A DNA stretch of 56,617 nt, taken from Cytobacillus eiseniae (GTDB lineage: Bacteria; Bacillota; Bacilli; Bacillales; Cytobacillaceae). The notes beneath the pieces are model-generated. The model saw only the letters and a program-made list of their open reading frames with translations. It did not search any database and was not told the DNA's origin. The translations under genes were made by a program, and so were the position numbers. The stretch covers positions 1 through 56,617 of the forward strand of contig NZ_JAGIKZ010000025.1 of assembly GCF_017874625.1 (NCBI RefSeq), written 5' to 3'. Shown here one piece after another: positions 24,280 to 33,270 of the stretch (position 1 is its first letter; every line of letters starts with the position of its first letter).

Positions 24280-25905
24280 ATGATGGAGATCAATGGAAAG
24301 ATATATGAACAAATATTTGAGCAACTGATGATTAGTGCCTTAATAACAGATAAAAAGGGCATCATAGCTTTGGTCAATTCCTCCTTTATTGAGCTAAGTG
24401 GCTATGAGAAAGACGAACTACTTGACCAGAAGATTGAAACGATCATAAAAGGAAGTGAGATTTTTAAAGAAAAAAAGACAAGTGAAGTTAGCTTAAGAAA
24501 GAAAGATGGACAGAGTATTTTCCGGCGTCTCTCTGTTAAACAAGTAGAAACAACAGATAGGCTAGAAGAATACTATATTTGGTTAATGACATCAGTCCAA
24601 ACTTGTGGATTGGATCCACTAACAGAGCTGCCGAATCGATCATTACTAAATGAAAAGTTGACGACTGCAATTAATCGAGCAAGAGAAAATCAATCAACTC
24701 TAGCTGTTTTATTCCTAGATTTAGACCGCTTTAAGTTTGTTAATGACACATTAGGCCATTCATCTGGTGACCAATTACTATCAGAAACTGCGGCACGAAT
24801 CGAATCGGTTATAGGGGAAGAGAATGTACTAGCACGTATGGGTGGAGATGAATTTGTCTGCTTTATTGAGAATGTGAAGGATGAGAAAGAGGCGGAGCAT
24901 GTTGCAAAAAGGATCATCACAGCCTTTGCTAAACCATTTGCTTTAGCTGAAACAGATATGTACATAACGACGAGTATAGGAATTAGCTTATACCCATATG
25001 ATGGGGATGAGGTGGAGCAGCTTATTACGAATGCGGATACGGCGATGTACCGTGCAAAGAAAAAGGGACGCAATCAGTATATGATGGCTAGTGCTGATAT
25101 TAATGCAGGGGGATTTGAAAGACTGCTGCTGGAAAATAATTTGCGGGGCGCACTTGAAAGAGAGGAGCTGCTCTTACACTTTCAACCACAAGTGGATTTA
25201 AAGTCGAATCAGGTGAAATCATTAGAAGCACTGCTAAGATGGAATCATCCAGATTTAGGCATGATTCCTCCAGGAGACTTTATTCCCATTGCTGAGGATT
25301 CAGGATTGATTATTCCAATTGGCGATTGGGTGCTAAGGACAGCATGTAGAAAAATGAAAGAATGGCAAGAATCAGGCTATCCCCCTGTAAGAGTTGCCGT
25401 CAATTTATCGGCTGGACAGTTTTTAAAAAGCGGTCTAGTAGAAAATGTGAAGAGGATTTTACAGGATACGGGGTTAAGTCCATCCTATTTAGAGCTTGAA
25501 ATTACGGAAAATATGGTGATGCATGATGTCCATTCAGCGATTATCATTCTTCGGCAATTAAAGGAATTAGGCATTCAAATTTCGATTGATGATTTTGGAA
25601 CAGGGTATTCCTCGTTGAATTATTTAAAAGAGTTTCCAGTGGATACGTTGAAAATTGATCGCTCATTTATTCATGACATTGATACAAATCCGAACAGCAT
25701 CGCACTGACAAAGGCGATCACTACCTTAGCGCATGATCTTAATTTAAAGGTTATTGCAGAAGGAGTAGAAAACTTCAAACAGCTTTCACTCGTTAAGCAG
25801 CATGCCTGTGACGCGGTTCAAGGCTTTTATTTCAGTAAACCGCTAAGCTACGATCATGTCGTTGGCTACTTACATAATGATAAACAAGCTCCCATACATG
25901 CATAA
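24280..25905 (+). CDS. PAS-GGDEF-EAL cyclic-di-GMP protein
   Basis: A 541-residue predicted cytoplasmic protein with no membrane segments. It has a PAS sensor (about residues 5-105), a diguanylate cyclase domain with an intact GGDEF (188-192), and an EAL phosphodiesterase domain with EAL (316-318), EITEN (407-411) and DDFGTGYSSL (437-446). Both domains look catalytically complete, so the net activity cannot be predicted. The allosteric RxxD site before GGDEF is absent. ATG 24280 or 24283 is used, behind AAAGGGG; TTG 24259 is an alternative. Monocistronic. Confidence 0.92.
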   Translation: MMEINGKIYEQIFEQLMISALITDKKGIIALVNSSFIELSGYEKDELLDQKIETIIKGSEIFKEKKTSEVSLRKKDGQSIFRRLSVKQVETTDRLEEYYIWLMTSVQTCGLDPLTELPNRSLLNEKLTTAINRARENQSTLAVLFLDLDRFKFVNDTLGHSSGDQLLSETAARIESVIGEENVLARMGGDEFVCFIENVKDEKEAEHVAKRIITAFAKPFALAETDMYITTSIGISLYPYDGDEVEQLITNADTAMYRAKKKGRNQYMMASADINAGGFERLLLENNLRGALEREELLLHFQPQVDLKSNQVKSLEALLRWNHPDLGMIPPGDFIPIAEDSGLIIPIGDWVLRTACRKMKEWQESGYPPVRVAVNLSAGQFLKSGLVENVKRILQDTGLSPSYLELEITENMVMHDVHSAIIILRQLKELGIQISIDDFGTGYSSLNYLKEFPVDTLKIDRSFIHDIDTNPNSIALTKAITTLAHDLNLKVIAEGVENFKQLSLVKQHACDAVQGFYFSKPLSYDHVVGYLHNDKQAPIHA

Positions 25906-25913
25906 TTATTTAG

Positions 25914-25951
25914 TAGGTCCTGCAACTCGATGTAGGATCTATTCTTTTTTT
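25914..25951 (+). terminator. Terminator of the GGDEF-EAL gene
   Basis: An 11-bp stem with two G-U pairs (TAGGTCCTGCA with TGTAGGATCTA), then seven T residues. Confidence 0.7.
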
Positions 25952-26085
25952 AGAGAAAGTTATTTAAAAATTCGGTAAAAGGGGATATGATAGTACTATA
26001 TTAATTATTTAGGGATTCGAAGGAATTTCCAATCATATATATAGGTTTTATACGGAAGGAAAGAAACCAACTTGGGGGACGAAAA

Positions 26086-27813
26086 ATGATAAAGGTATTA
26101 TCCTATTTAAAGCCGTACCGGATTGCGATTGCGTTTGCTCTTTTATTAATGCTAACAGAGCTTGCAGTTGAGCTTGTACAGCCGCTTATCATGGCAAAGA
26201 TTATTGATGACGGCATATTGGCGAATGATTTATCTGCTGTGACGAAATGGGGCGGCATCCTTATTGGCTGTTCAATCATTGCTTTTTTCGCAGGAATTAT
26301 CAATTCCTTTTATGCCGCTCATGTCAGCTATAGCTTTGGGTTTGATGTAAGGAAAAAGGTATTTGATAAAGTACAGTCCTTTTCCTTTGCTAATTTCAAT
26401 TTATTTCCTACATCCTCATTGATTACCCGAATGACAAATGATATTACGCAAATTCAAAATACCGTTTTTATGAGCTTGAGAATTATGCTTCGGGCACCAT
26501 TGCTTATTATTGGCGGCATCCTTATGGCATTTATTGTGAATGTAAAGCTTGCCCTTATATTATCAATTGTCGTGCCATTTTTATTTATTTTTCTCATGTG
26601 GCTTATGAAAAAGGGTGAACAGCTATTCAAAGAGGTGCAAGAAAAGTTAGATACTGTTAATGCGGTTATGAGGGAAACACTAACAGGAATTCGGCTCATC
26701 AAAGCATTTATTAGAAGAAAGCATGAGGTTAATCGTTTCACGAAGGTGAATGAAGACTTAAAGGAACGATCTGAAGTTGCGTTACGGGTAATGGAAATTA
26801 CGATGCCTGTTCTGCTTCTAATCATGAATCTTAGTATTATGGGTGTGCTTTGGTTTGGCAGCATTCAAGTGAATACTGGGGGCGTGCAGGTAGGGGAAGT
26901 TGTGGCCATCGTCAATTACGCGACACGAATCACAGGCGCATTCTCTGTCTTTTCATTTATTATTATGGCTTTTTCAAGAGCAAAGGCGTCTTCGAATCGA
27001 ATCGTTGAAGTCCTAGAAACGCCAGCCGATCTAATCGACCGGACAGATGTGGATCCTCATGGAACAATTACATATGGAAAAATTGAATTTCATCATGTTA
27101 TGTTTCAATATCCAGACACCGATTCACCGGCATTAGAAAACATTAGCTTTACTTTGCAGCCAGGTCAAACTGTAGCGATTTTAGGAGCAACAGGCTCGGG
27201 GAAAACAACGCTATTTCAATTAATTCCAAGACTCTATGATGTAAATGATGGAACATTATTTGTGGACGGACAGGACATTCGTGAACTGAAAATAGAAAGC
27301 TTGCGAAGGAAAATTGGCTTTGTCCCGCAGGAAGCACTGTTGTTTTCAGGGAGTGTGAAGGAAAATATTGCGTGGGGCAAGGAAAATGCAGGAATGGACG
27401 AAATCATTGAAGCGGCAAAGGATGCACAAATCTATGAAACAATCAAAAAACTGCCAAACCAATTTGAAACAAAGCTTGGACAAAAAGGCGTGAATCTATC
27501 AGGTGGCCAAAAGCAGCGCCTTTCGATTGCACGGGCACTCATAAGAAAGCCAAAAATATTGCTTCTTGATGATAGTACAAGTGCGCTAGATATGAAAACG
27601 GAGGCAAACTTGCTGAGAGCATTAAAAAAATATACTTGTACAACGCTCATAATCACTCAGAAAATTAGTACAGCAATGGAAGCAGATAAAATCATTCTTT
27701 TAGAGGATGGCAAATTGTTAGCAGAAGGTACCCATCAATCCTTGCTTCAAACTTCTCAGCTATACAAGGAAATTTTCCACTCCCAGTCGAGAGAGGAGAG
27801 AGATTATGCTTAA
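26086..27813 (+). CDS. yfiB: ABC exporter half, degenerate ATPase site (YfiB-like)
   Basis: A 575-residue transporter with six membrane segments (about 1-300) and a nucleotide-binding domain. Walker A is GATGSGKTT (367-375) and the signature LSGGQ (471-475). Walker B reads LLLDD (492-496), with Asp in place of the catalytic Glu, and the H-loop histidine is Gln (Q525 in IITQK). It is therefore the non-catalytic half of a heterodimer. It overlaps the next gene by 8 bp. Together they match B. subtilis YfiB/YfiC, a putative multidrug exporter. Substrate unknown. Confidence 0.88.
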   Translation: MIKVLSYLKPYRIAIAFALLLMLTELAVELVQPLIMAKIIDDGILANDLSAVTKWGGILIGCSIIAFFAGIINSFYAAHVSYSFGFDVRKKVFDKVQSFSFANFNLFPTSSLITRMTNDITQIQNTVFMSLRIMLRAPLLIIGGILMAFIVNVKLALILSIVVPFLFIFLMWLMKKGEQLFKEVQEKLDTVNAVMRETLTGIRLIKAFIRRKHEVNRFTKVNEDLKERSEVALRVMEITMPVLLLIMNLSIMGVLWFGSIQVNTGGVQVGEVVAIVNYATRITGAFSVFSFIIMAFSRAKASSNRIVEVLETPADLIDRTDVDPHGTITYGKIEFHHVMFQYPDTDSPALENISFTLQPGQTVAILGATGSGKTTLFQLIPRLYDVNDGTLFVDGQDIRELKIESLRRKIGFVPQEALLFSGSVKENIAWGKENAGMDEIIEAAKDAQIYETIKKLPNQFETKLGQKGVNLSGGQKQRLSIARALIRKPKILLLDDSTSALDMKTEANLLRALKKYTCTTLIITQKISTAMEADKIILLEDGKLLAEGTHQSLLQTSQLYKEIFHSQSREERDYA

Positions 27814-29632
27814 AGAGCTTAAAAGGCCTTTTCAATATGAAAGAATTCTTAAAAATGAGAAGATCACAGATGAAGAAAATGAGAAAAAGCGAAAATCAAA
27901 AAATTATTTACGGACATTAAAAAGAATTTGGCAAGTCCTCTCTATGAATAAAGGGCTGCTATATATTGTCCTGTTATTAGTTGTTGTCAGCTCAGCTCTT
28001 GGGTTGCTTAGCCCATTCTTGGTTGGGATGGCGATTGATGATTATATCGTCACTAGAAAAATCGAGGGATTTATTCCTCTTCTTATTGGATTGGCATGTA
28101 TTTATGTGTTCAATTCTTTAGCTTTATGGTTTCAAAACTATTGGATGATTGGGATTGCACAAAATACGGTGAATACGATGAGGATGCGGCTTTTTAAGCA
28201 TCTTCATAAGCTGCCGATTCCTTTCTTTGATAAACGCCAGCATGGCGAATTAATGAGCCGAATCACAAATGATATTGAAAATGTCAGCTCGACCCTGAAT
28301 AGCTCTGTGATTCAGATTTTTTCTAGCATACTTACCCTTATAGGTACAGTGTCTGTCATGCTTTGGCTTAGCCCGTTATTGACAGGATTAACGTTAATCA
28401 TTGTTCCGCTAATGTATTTCGGAATGAAGTGGATTACAAAACGCACGGGCAGATTATTTAAGGAGCAGCAGAAGAACCTTGGTGAATTAAATGGGTTTAT
28501 CGAGGAAACAATTTCTGGCCAGCGAATTATTAAAACCTTTTCACAAGAAGAGAAGGTGACGGCGGAATTTTTGGAGAAAGGTGAAAAACTGAGAGTAGCA
28601 GGTTTTTGGGCACAGACGTATTCTGGCTTTATTCCGAAGCTGATGAACGTATTAAACAATCTTAGTTTTGCTGTTATTGCTGGGATTGGCGGGATCCTTG
28701 CGTTAAATGGAGCGATCTCGATCGGTGTGATTGTCATTTTTGTCGAGTATTCACGTCAGTTCACTCGTCCTCTGAATGATCTTGCTAATCAGTTCAATAC
28801 CTTACTCTCTGCTATTGCAGGTGCAGAGAGAGTGTTTGAAATCATCGATGAAGAGGGAGAATTTAAAGAAGAAAGCAGGCTTCAAGAATTATCAAAAGTT
28901 TTGGGGGATGTTGTCTTTAGCAATGTAACCTTTTCATATGAAGAAGAAAGTAAAACGGTTAAGAATGTACATCTCCATGTCTATCCAGGTGAAACAGCAG
29001 CGTTTGTCGGTCCGACAGGTGCAGGGAAAACAACGATGATCAATTTACTTTCACGATTTTATGAAGTAGATAGCGGCCAAATATTGATTGATGGTGTTGA
29101 TATTGCTAATGTGAAAAAAGAAAGTTTACGCAAGCAAATGGGTTTTGTTCTCCAAGATCCCTTTCTCTTTCAAGGAACCGTTCGGGAGAATATTCGCTAC
29201 GGCAGGCTTGAGGCAACAGATGAAGAGGTAGTGGAGGCTGCAAAGCTCGCAAATGCTCATTCTTTTATAACAAAGCTATCGGATGGCTATGATACGTTAT
29301 TAAGTCAGGATGGGAGCGGGATCAGTCAAGGGCAGAAACAATTGCTTTCGATTGCAAGAGCCTTTCTTGCGAGACCTTCACTTTTAGTATTAGATGAGGC
29401 GACAAGCAGCATCGATACGATTACTGAATTAAAGATCCAAGCGGCATTACAGGAATTAATGAAGGGAAGAACAAGCTTTGTAATTGCCCATCGTTTGAAT
29501 ACCATTCAGAATGCAGACAGAATCTTTGTCCTTGATGACGGGCAGATCATTGAAGAAGGCACACATGAAACATTGCTTGAGAGGGAAGGTTTTTATTATC
29601 AGCTGCACGGAAAGTCCGCTGCATCGTTTTAA
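27806..29632 (+). CDS. yfiC: ABC exporter half, canonical ATPase site (YfiC-like)
   Basis: A 608-residue partner with an extended charged N-terminus (about 1-45), six segments and an ATPase domain. Walker A GPTGAGKTT, Walker [13 protein letters not shown] and H-loop VIAHRLNT are intact, while the signature is changed to ISQGQK. Since each ATP site pairs one chain's Walker motifs with the other chain's signature, the dimer has one complete site (these Walker motifs plus LSGGQ of the partner) and one degenerate site. The ATG at 27806 overlaps the stop of the first gene, with GAGAGGAGAG upstream, indicating translational coupling. Confidence 0.88.
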   Translation: MLKELKRPFQYERILKNEKITDEENEKKRKSKNYLRTLKRIWQVLSMNKGLLYIVLLLVVVSSALGLLSPFLVGMAIDDYIVTRKIEGFIPLLIGLACIYVFNSLALWFQNYWMIGIAQNTVNTMRMRLFKHLHKLPIPFFDKRQHGELMSRITNDIENVSSTLNSSVIQIFSSILTLIGTVSVMLWLSPLLTGLTLIIVPLMYFGMKWITKRTGRLFKEQQKNLGELNGFIEETISGQRIIKTFSQEEKVTAEFLEKGEKLRVAGFWAQTYSGFIPKLMNVLNNLSFAVIAGIGGILALNGAISIGVIVIFVEYSRQFTRPLNDLANQFNTLLSAIAGAERVFEIIDEEGEFKEESRLQELSKVLGDVVFSNVTFSYEEESKTVKNVHLHVYPGETAAFVGPTGAGKTTMINLLSRFYEVDSGQILIDGVDIANVKKESLRKQMGFVLQDPFLFQGTVRENIRYGRLEATDEEVVEAAKLANAHSFITKLSDGYDTLLSQDGSGISQGQKQLLSIARAFLARPSLLVLDEATSSIDTITELKIQAALQELMKGRTSFVIAHRLNTIQNADRIFVLDDGQIIEEGTHETLLEREGFYYQLHGKSAASF

Positions 29633-29720
29633 GGAAAGAACCTGTTGTTAAAACTGAATGTAGGATGTTTGAAAAGGGAGTTTCTCCGCTTCTCTAATAT
29701 TGGGGGGCTATGGAGCATTC

Positions 29721-29928
29721 ATGTCGACCGATAATAGTTCAAACTCGATTACCCGATCGCCAAGGAGCTCCCATGTCGACCGATTATTGTTCAAACTCGA
29801 CTTCCTGGTCGCTATGAAGCATTCATGTCGACCGATAATAGTTCAAACTCGACTTCCCGGTCGCCAAGGAGCTCCCATGTCGACCGATATTTATTCAAAA
29901 TCGATTACCCGGTCGCTAAGGAGCTCCC
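29721..29928. repeat. Second 52-bp tandem array, 4 units
   Basis: ATGTCGACCG recurs at 29721, 29773, 29825 and 29877, exactly 52 bp apart. The sequence is unrelated to the array at 4440-4915. Units contain CGACCG and CGGTCG about 23 nt apart and an internal GGAGCTCC palindrome. A reading frame crosses it but the repeat shifts frame each time, so it is non-coding. It lies between yfiC and the shared terminator. Confidence 0.92.
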
Positions 29929-29932
29929 AAGC

Positions 29933-29977
29933 AAAAAAGCCAGGAAGAGATGATTGATCATTCTTCTTGGCTTTTTT
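29933..29977. terminator. Bidirectional terminator yfiC / VWA gene
   Basis: AAAAAAGCCAGGAAGA pairs with TCTTCTTGGCTTTTTT (one G-U), with T-runs on both strands. Confidence 0.85.
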
Positions 29978-29980
29978 ATT

Positions 29981-30646
29981 TTAAAGTACCCCTTTTTCCT
30001 TTGCTTCCTCTAGCCATTCAGGAAATTCATTTAACAGTAATTGATAGAGCTCATCATCTGTTATTTTCTCGATGTCTTTTATGTGGAAAAAGTTAGCATT
30101 ATCGATGTATCGGCCTTCCATCGTATCCAATTTTTCCAGCACTTCAAAATTAGAGTCGCCGATGCCGACAAACTGCCAGAATAGAGGTTTATTAGAAGAT
30201 GAGACGACAGGTCTTTTTATCGTTCTTTTGCATCCGCCATCGTTAATAAATACGATAAAAGCAGGATCAGCACTAGGATCTTCTACCGTATACTTATGGA
30301 TGACATCCTCCATTACAGGTGGTTCATCATTTCTTCCAAACTTATGAATAAGGGAATTATTTAAAATATAATCGTCTACATAGCCAGCAAAATCTATTTC
30401 TGTCACAGGTTTTAGTCTGGAGAACTCGTTATCATACACCCAAACATCTAATGATCCATCATCATCAAATTGGCTAGCAACAGCAAGAATACGTTCGACT
30501 ACTTTTTGAACCGTTCCGTTTTTATAAAGCCGGCGCATCGATCCTGAAATATCCAAAACAAGTGCAACTCTTGCTGAAACATTCGTTAAATTCTTTTTTT
30601 CCAAAACAATTTGTGCGGATTTTTTTAGTAAGCTGATTGAACTCAT
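29981..30646 (-). CDS. VWA-domain protein (TerY/TerF-like)
   Basis: A 221-residue single-domain von Willebrand factor A protein. The metal-ion-dependent adhesion motif is DISGS (about residues 32-36). It resembles the VWA proteins of tellurite or stress-resistance clusters (TerY/TerF type), but no ter genes are nearby. ATG 30646 is 8 nt from AGGAGG; the longer frame includes that site. Predicted cytoplasmic, as no signal peptide is present. Role unknown. Confidence 0.78.
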   Translation of the reverse strand: MSSISLLKKSAQIVLEKKNLTNVSARVALVLDISGSMRRLYKNGTVQKVVERILAVASQFDDDGSLDVWVYDNEFSRLKPVTEIDFAGYVDDYILNNSLIHKFGRNDEPPVMEDVIHKYTVEDPSADPAFIVFINDGGCKRTIKRPVVSSSNKPLFWQFVGIGDSNFEVLEKLDTMEGRYIDNANFFHIKDIEKITDDELYQLLLNEFPEWLEEAKEKGVL

Positions 30647-30769
30647 TTGAACATCCTCCTTGTGTGACAAGTATATAATTAATGTACCATAAAAGGTGAC
30701 GAGCGAGGAATGAAGATTCTGAAAACTAAAGGGTCCCTCGATGAAAAAGGCGAAAAGTTATCCGAGTAT

Positions 30770-30920
30770 TTATCAACATTAAAAATGTAGAAATCATAAG
30801 TAATCCACAGACTTTTCCACATTATCCACAGTAAGAAGCGAGGAATTTAATAGTTGCTAAAAGTATTGATATAATAGGGTTTCAAGGTGTTATTCACATT
30901 ACCCACAGGATTGTGCATAA
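30770..30920. promoter_or_regulatory. DnaA-box cluster, 7 boxes
   Basis: Against TTATNCACA: TTATCCACA at 30822, TTATTCACA at 30890 and, on the minus strand, TTATGCACA at 30912-30920 are perfect. TTATCAACA at 30770, TAATCCACA at 30801, TTTTCCACA at 30813 and TTACCCACA at 30899 each have one mismatch. Several abut directly (30813/30822; 30890/30899). That density within 151 bp is far above chance. Confidence 0.75.
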
Positions 30921-31025
30921 CTTGCAATTCACAGTTTGTTCAAATTCAAAAGAACTTATGTGAAAGATATGTGAAGTCGATTGCAAATAGGATGAATACA
31001 GCGTATATTAAAAGTGTAGAAAGCA

Positions 31026-31041
31026 AGTGAAACATTTCACA
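31026..31041. promoter_or_regulatory. FNR-like box, distal
   Basis: AGTGA, AACATT, TCACA, containing the perfect palindrome GTGAAACATTTCAC, about 135 bp upstream of the DoxX gene. Confidence 0.55.
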
Positions 31042-31129
31042 AAAATAGCTAAGTCACTTAAATAGCTTTCTACTAAAATAAGCTGGCCGGCTTAACACCC
31101 TTGAATGGGTAAAAAAATTTCGCAAACAT

Positions 31130-31145
31130 TGTGAATCACATCACA
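31130..31145. promoter_or_regulatory. FNR/CRP-family box, proximal, perfect
   Basis: TGTGA, ATCACA, TCACA is an exact match to the FNR/CRP-family consensus TGTGA-N6-TCACA. It ends 28 bp before the DoxX start. Confidence 0.7.
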
Positions 31146-31173
31146 ATAAAATAAAAATCTGGAGATGATTACT

Positions 31174-31674
31174 ATGAAATGGTGGAAAACTCCTCAAGTA
31201 GCAGTTGTTTGGACGATCTTACGAATTTGGCTAGGTGTACAATGGATTCAAGGTGGATGGCATAAAGTGGTTGACGGATTTGATGCAAGTGGATTTATGC
31301 AAGGAGCTATTGCAAAGGCTGCAGGGGAAAACCCAACAGTGCAAGGCTGGTATGCAGGCTTTATTGAAACAGTAGCATTACCGAATGCAGATTTATTCAG
31401 CACATTGGTTGCATATGGTGAAGTATTAGTCGGTATTGGTCTTATCCTTGGTGCAGCAACAATTCCAGCATTAATTGCAGGAGCATTCATGAATCTTAAC
31501 TTCTTATTAGCAGGTACAGTCAGCACTAATCCAGTTCTTTATACTACAGCAATCATCTTACTCTTTACTGGTACTGGCGCTTACTTCTGGGGTGTTGACC
31601 GTTTTGCAATCCCATACGTGAAAAACCTAATTAACAAACGTGGAGATAAGACTGAAGCAGCGAATACGAATTAA
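31174..31674 (+). CDS. DoxX-family protein (DoxD/TQO-like)
   Basis: A 166-residue membrane protein with about four segments. The N-terminus RIWLGVQWIQGGWHK (about residues 17-31) and the YGEVLVGIGLILG segment (about 86-98) are typical of the DoxD/thiosulfate-quinone-oxidoreductase-like branch of DoxX. ATG 31174 is 9 nt from GGAG; ATG 31165 lies inside the site. Two FNR-like boxes upstream suggest control by oxygen limitation or another CRP-family signal. No partner subunit gene is adjacent, so a role in redox or quinone chemistry is only inferred. Confidence 0.8.
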   Translation: MKWWKTPQVAVVWTILRIWLGVQWIQGGWHKVVDGFDASGFMQGAIAKAAGENPTVQGWYAGFIETVALPNADLFSTLVAYGEVLVGIGLILGAATIPALIAGAFMNLNFLLAGTVSTNPVLYTTAIILLFTGTGAYFWGVDRFAIPYVKNLINKRGDKTEAANTN

Positions 31675-31693
31675 CCCTCTTATAAATAAATGT

Positions 31694-31746
31694 AAAAGGA
31701 AGCAGATTTCCAAGATGAAGGAAATTTGCTTCCTTTTTTTATTTTT
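31694..31746. terminator. Bidirectional terminator DoxX / yfhD
   Basis: A long stem GGAAGCAGATTTCC with GGAAATTTGCTTCC, flanked by A- and T-runs that serve both convergent genes. Confidence 0.85.
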
Positions 31747-31937
31747 TAACTCTTTCTCTGTTTACCTTTTACTCGTTGATTGGCAGCATTTGCTCGGGCT
31801 TGTGCCTCCAAATCTGCTTGATCAGCGAGCTCTGCTGAGTACTCTTCGTCAATTCCATCGGATTTCATGTTTTGTGGTACTTGTGGCAGTGATGCTTTGT
31901 TTTTATCACGAGATCTTTGTCCGCGTGAACGACCCAT
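31746..31937 (-). CDS. yfhD: YfhD-family small protein
   Basis: A 63-residue charged protein. MGRSRGQRSRDKNKASLPQ, DGIDEEYSAELAD and DLEAQARANAANQR follow the YfhD family pattern. ATG 31937 is used, behind AAAGGGG; the longer frame has no site. It sits downstream of yfhE and yfhF as in B. subtilis. Function unknown; the family is common in spore formers. Confidence 0.85.
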   Translation of the reverse strand: MGRSRGQRSRDKNKASLPQVPQNMKSDGIDEEYSAELADQADLEAQARANAANQRVKGKQRKS

Positions 31938-32027
31938 TGCCAAAACCCCTTTCAGCATAAATAATCGCGAAAAGCATATGCTTTCCTTTTTTATTTTTGC
32001 CTTTTTAAGGAGTGATATGTATGGAAA

Positions 32028-32153
32028 TTAATGTTTGGTGTTTCTTCCGACATAGCCCCCAGCTCGATCGGCCATCTTAAATTCACGTGAGTAAAGAACC
32101 TCTTGCATACTCGATAATGATCGTTTCTTTTTATCTTTTGTTTTCTTATCCAT
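32028..32153 (-). CDS. yfhE: YfhE-family small protein
   Basis: A 41-residue basic protein translated from ATG at 32153, with AAAGGA eight nucleotides upstream. The block VLYSREFKMADRAGGYVG is the YfhE family signature. It lies between yfhD and yfhF, the B. subtilis order. Function unknown. Confidence 0.85.
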   Translation of the reverse strand: MDKKTKDKKKRSLSSMQEVLYSREFKMADRAGGYVGRNTKH

Positions 32154-32244
32154 TTCAATCATCCTTTCAAAATAAGGTTAATTTACACACTTCTTATTTT
32201 TCCCTAATTAGAAAGGATTGATACAGGTGAATCGATAATATTTC

Positions 32245-33162
32245 CTAATTGGTCACAGGCCGATAAATATCCTTTAACGCATCGTCTAGCTTTGGAAAGC
32301 TGAAGGTGAAGCCGTGTGATACGAGCTTGTTCGGAATGACCTTTTGTCCTTCTAGCACGAGTATGCTCATCTCACCTAATGCTATTTTTAAAGCAAATGC
32401 TGGTGCTGGTATCCAATGTGGGCGCTCCAGCACCTTTCCAAGCGTCTTGCCAAATTCTCTCATCGAAACGGGATTTGGTGCTGTGAAATTAACAGGTCCT
32501 TCTATTTCATTCGTAGTTATCACAAACTCAATCGCTTTTACAACATCGTGCAAATGAATCCAAGATACCCATTGCTTTCCCGAGCCAACCGTACCACCAA
32601 CAAAAAATGAATAGGGCATAGCAATACGCGGCAGCGCTCCACCATTTTTATCAAGGATGATTCCGAAACGACAGTAAACAGTTCGAATCTTCTCTTCCTT
32701 TGCTGCAGAAGCTTGTAATTCCCACTTCTGAACCGTTTGCGCTAGAAAGTCTGAACCAGTATGAGTGGATTCTTCTGTAAAAGTAAGTGTATTTGATAAA
32801 CCATAATAACCAATGGCACTCGCTTGGATGAATGCCTGTGGTTTTTTTTGAAATTGGTTCAGTATGTTTAGTATCTCTTTTGTTGTAAAAATTCGGCTAT
32901 CTAAAATGTTCTTTTTCCTTTTGTCTGTCCATCTGCCGCTATTTATCGATTCACCCGCAAGATTAATCAGTACATCAATGCCTTCTAATGCTCTAGCGGG
33001 GTGATCACCTTCATTCAGCCATTGTACATAAGTCATTTTCTCCGTATTCTTTTTATTTTTAATGCTTCTAGTTAAGATAAAAACCTCATGCCCTTTATCG
33101 ATCAATTCCTTTGTCAATGAAAGGCCGACAAATCCTGTTCCACCTGAAATGGCAATTTTCAT
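32245..33162 (-). CDS. yfhF: TIGR01777-family NAD(P)-dependent epimerase YfhF
   Basis: A 305-residue extended short-chain dehydrogenase. The Rossmann loop is ISGGTGFVGLSL (about residues 4-15). A YYG stretch replaces the usual YxxxK, typical of the TIGR01777 (SulA/YfcH) group, and a C-terminal DUF1731-like domain (about 250-303) is present. ATG 33162 follows AGAGGAGG. It is divergent from recX. The substrate of the family is unknown. Confidence 0.88.
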   Translation of the reverse strand: MKIAISGGTGFVGLSLTKELIDKGHEVFILTRSIKNKKNTEKMTYVQWLNEGDHPARALEGIDVLINLAGESINSGRWTDKRKKNILDSRIFTTKEILNILNQFQKKPQAFIQASAIGYYGLSNTLTFTEESTHTGSDFLAQTVQKWELQASAAKEEKIRTVYCRFGIILDKNGGALPRIAMPYSFFVGGTVGSGKQWVSWIHLHDVVKAIEFVITTNEIEGPVNFTAPNPVSMREFGKTLGKVLERPHWIPAPAFALKIALGEMSILVLEGQKVIPNKLVSHGFTFSFPKLDDALKDIYRPVTN

Positions 33163-33270
33163 TTCTAACCTCCTCTTCCTATGTCTGCAAAACGATATAG
33201 AGTTACTTTCTTCAAATAAGTCATAATCCCTTTTAAAAAAATGTGTTACATTAATGGAGAGGTGAAGAAA

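Larger units (their letters stand above)
30647..31173. other. Regulatory gap with DnaA boxes and FNR-like sites
   Basis: This 527-bp gap between divergent VWA and DoxX genes is rich in regulatory words: a cluster of DnaA boxes (30770-30920) and two FNR-like boxes (31026-31041 and 31130-31145). No open frame of note. Confidence 0.6.

Noticed and set aside
24690..25073. 127-residue minus-strand frame
   Set aside because: Antisense to the GGDEF domain; no ribosome site.
29700..29957. 85-residue open frame across the second 52-bp array
   Set aside because: The 52-bp period shifts frame each unit, so the frame has no repeated peptide; there is no ribosome site.
30854..30875. Promoter within the DnaA-box cluster
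   Set aside because: A perfect TATAAT at 30870 has no acceptable -35 at normal spacing beyond a weak TTAATA, so it is not called.
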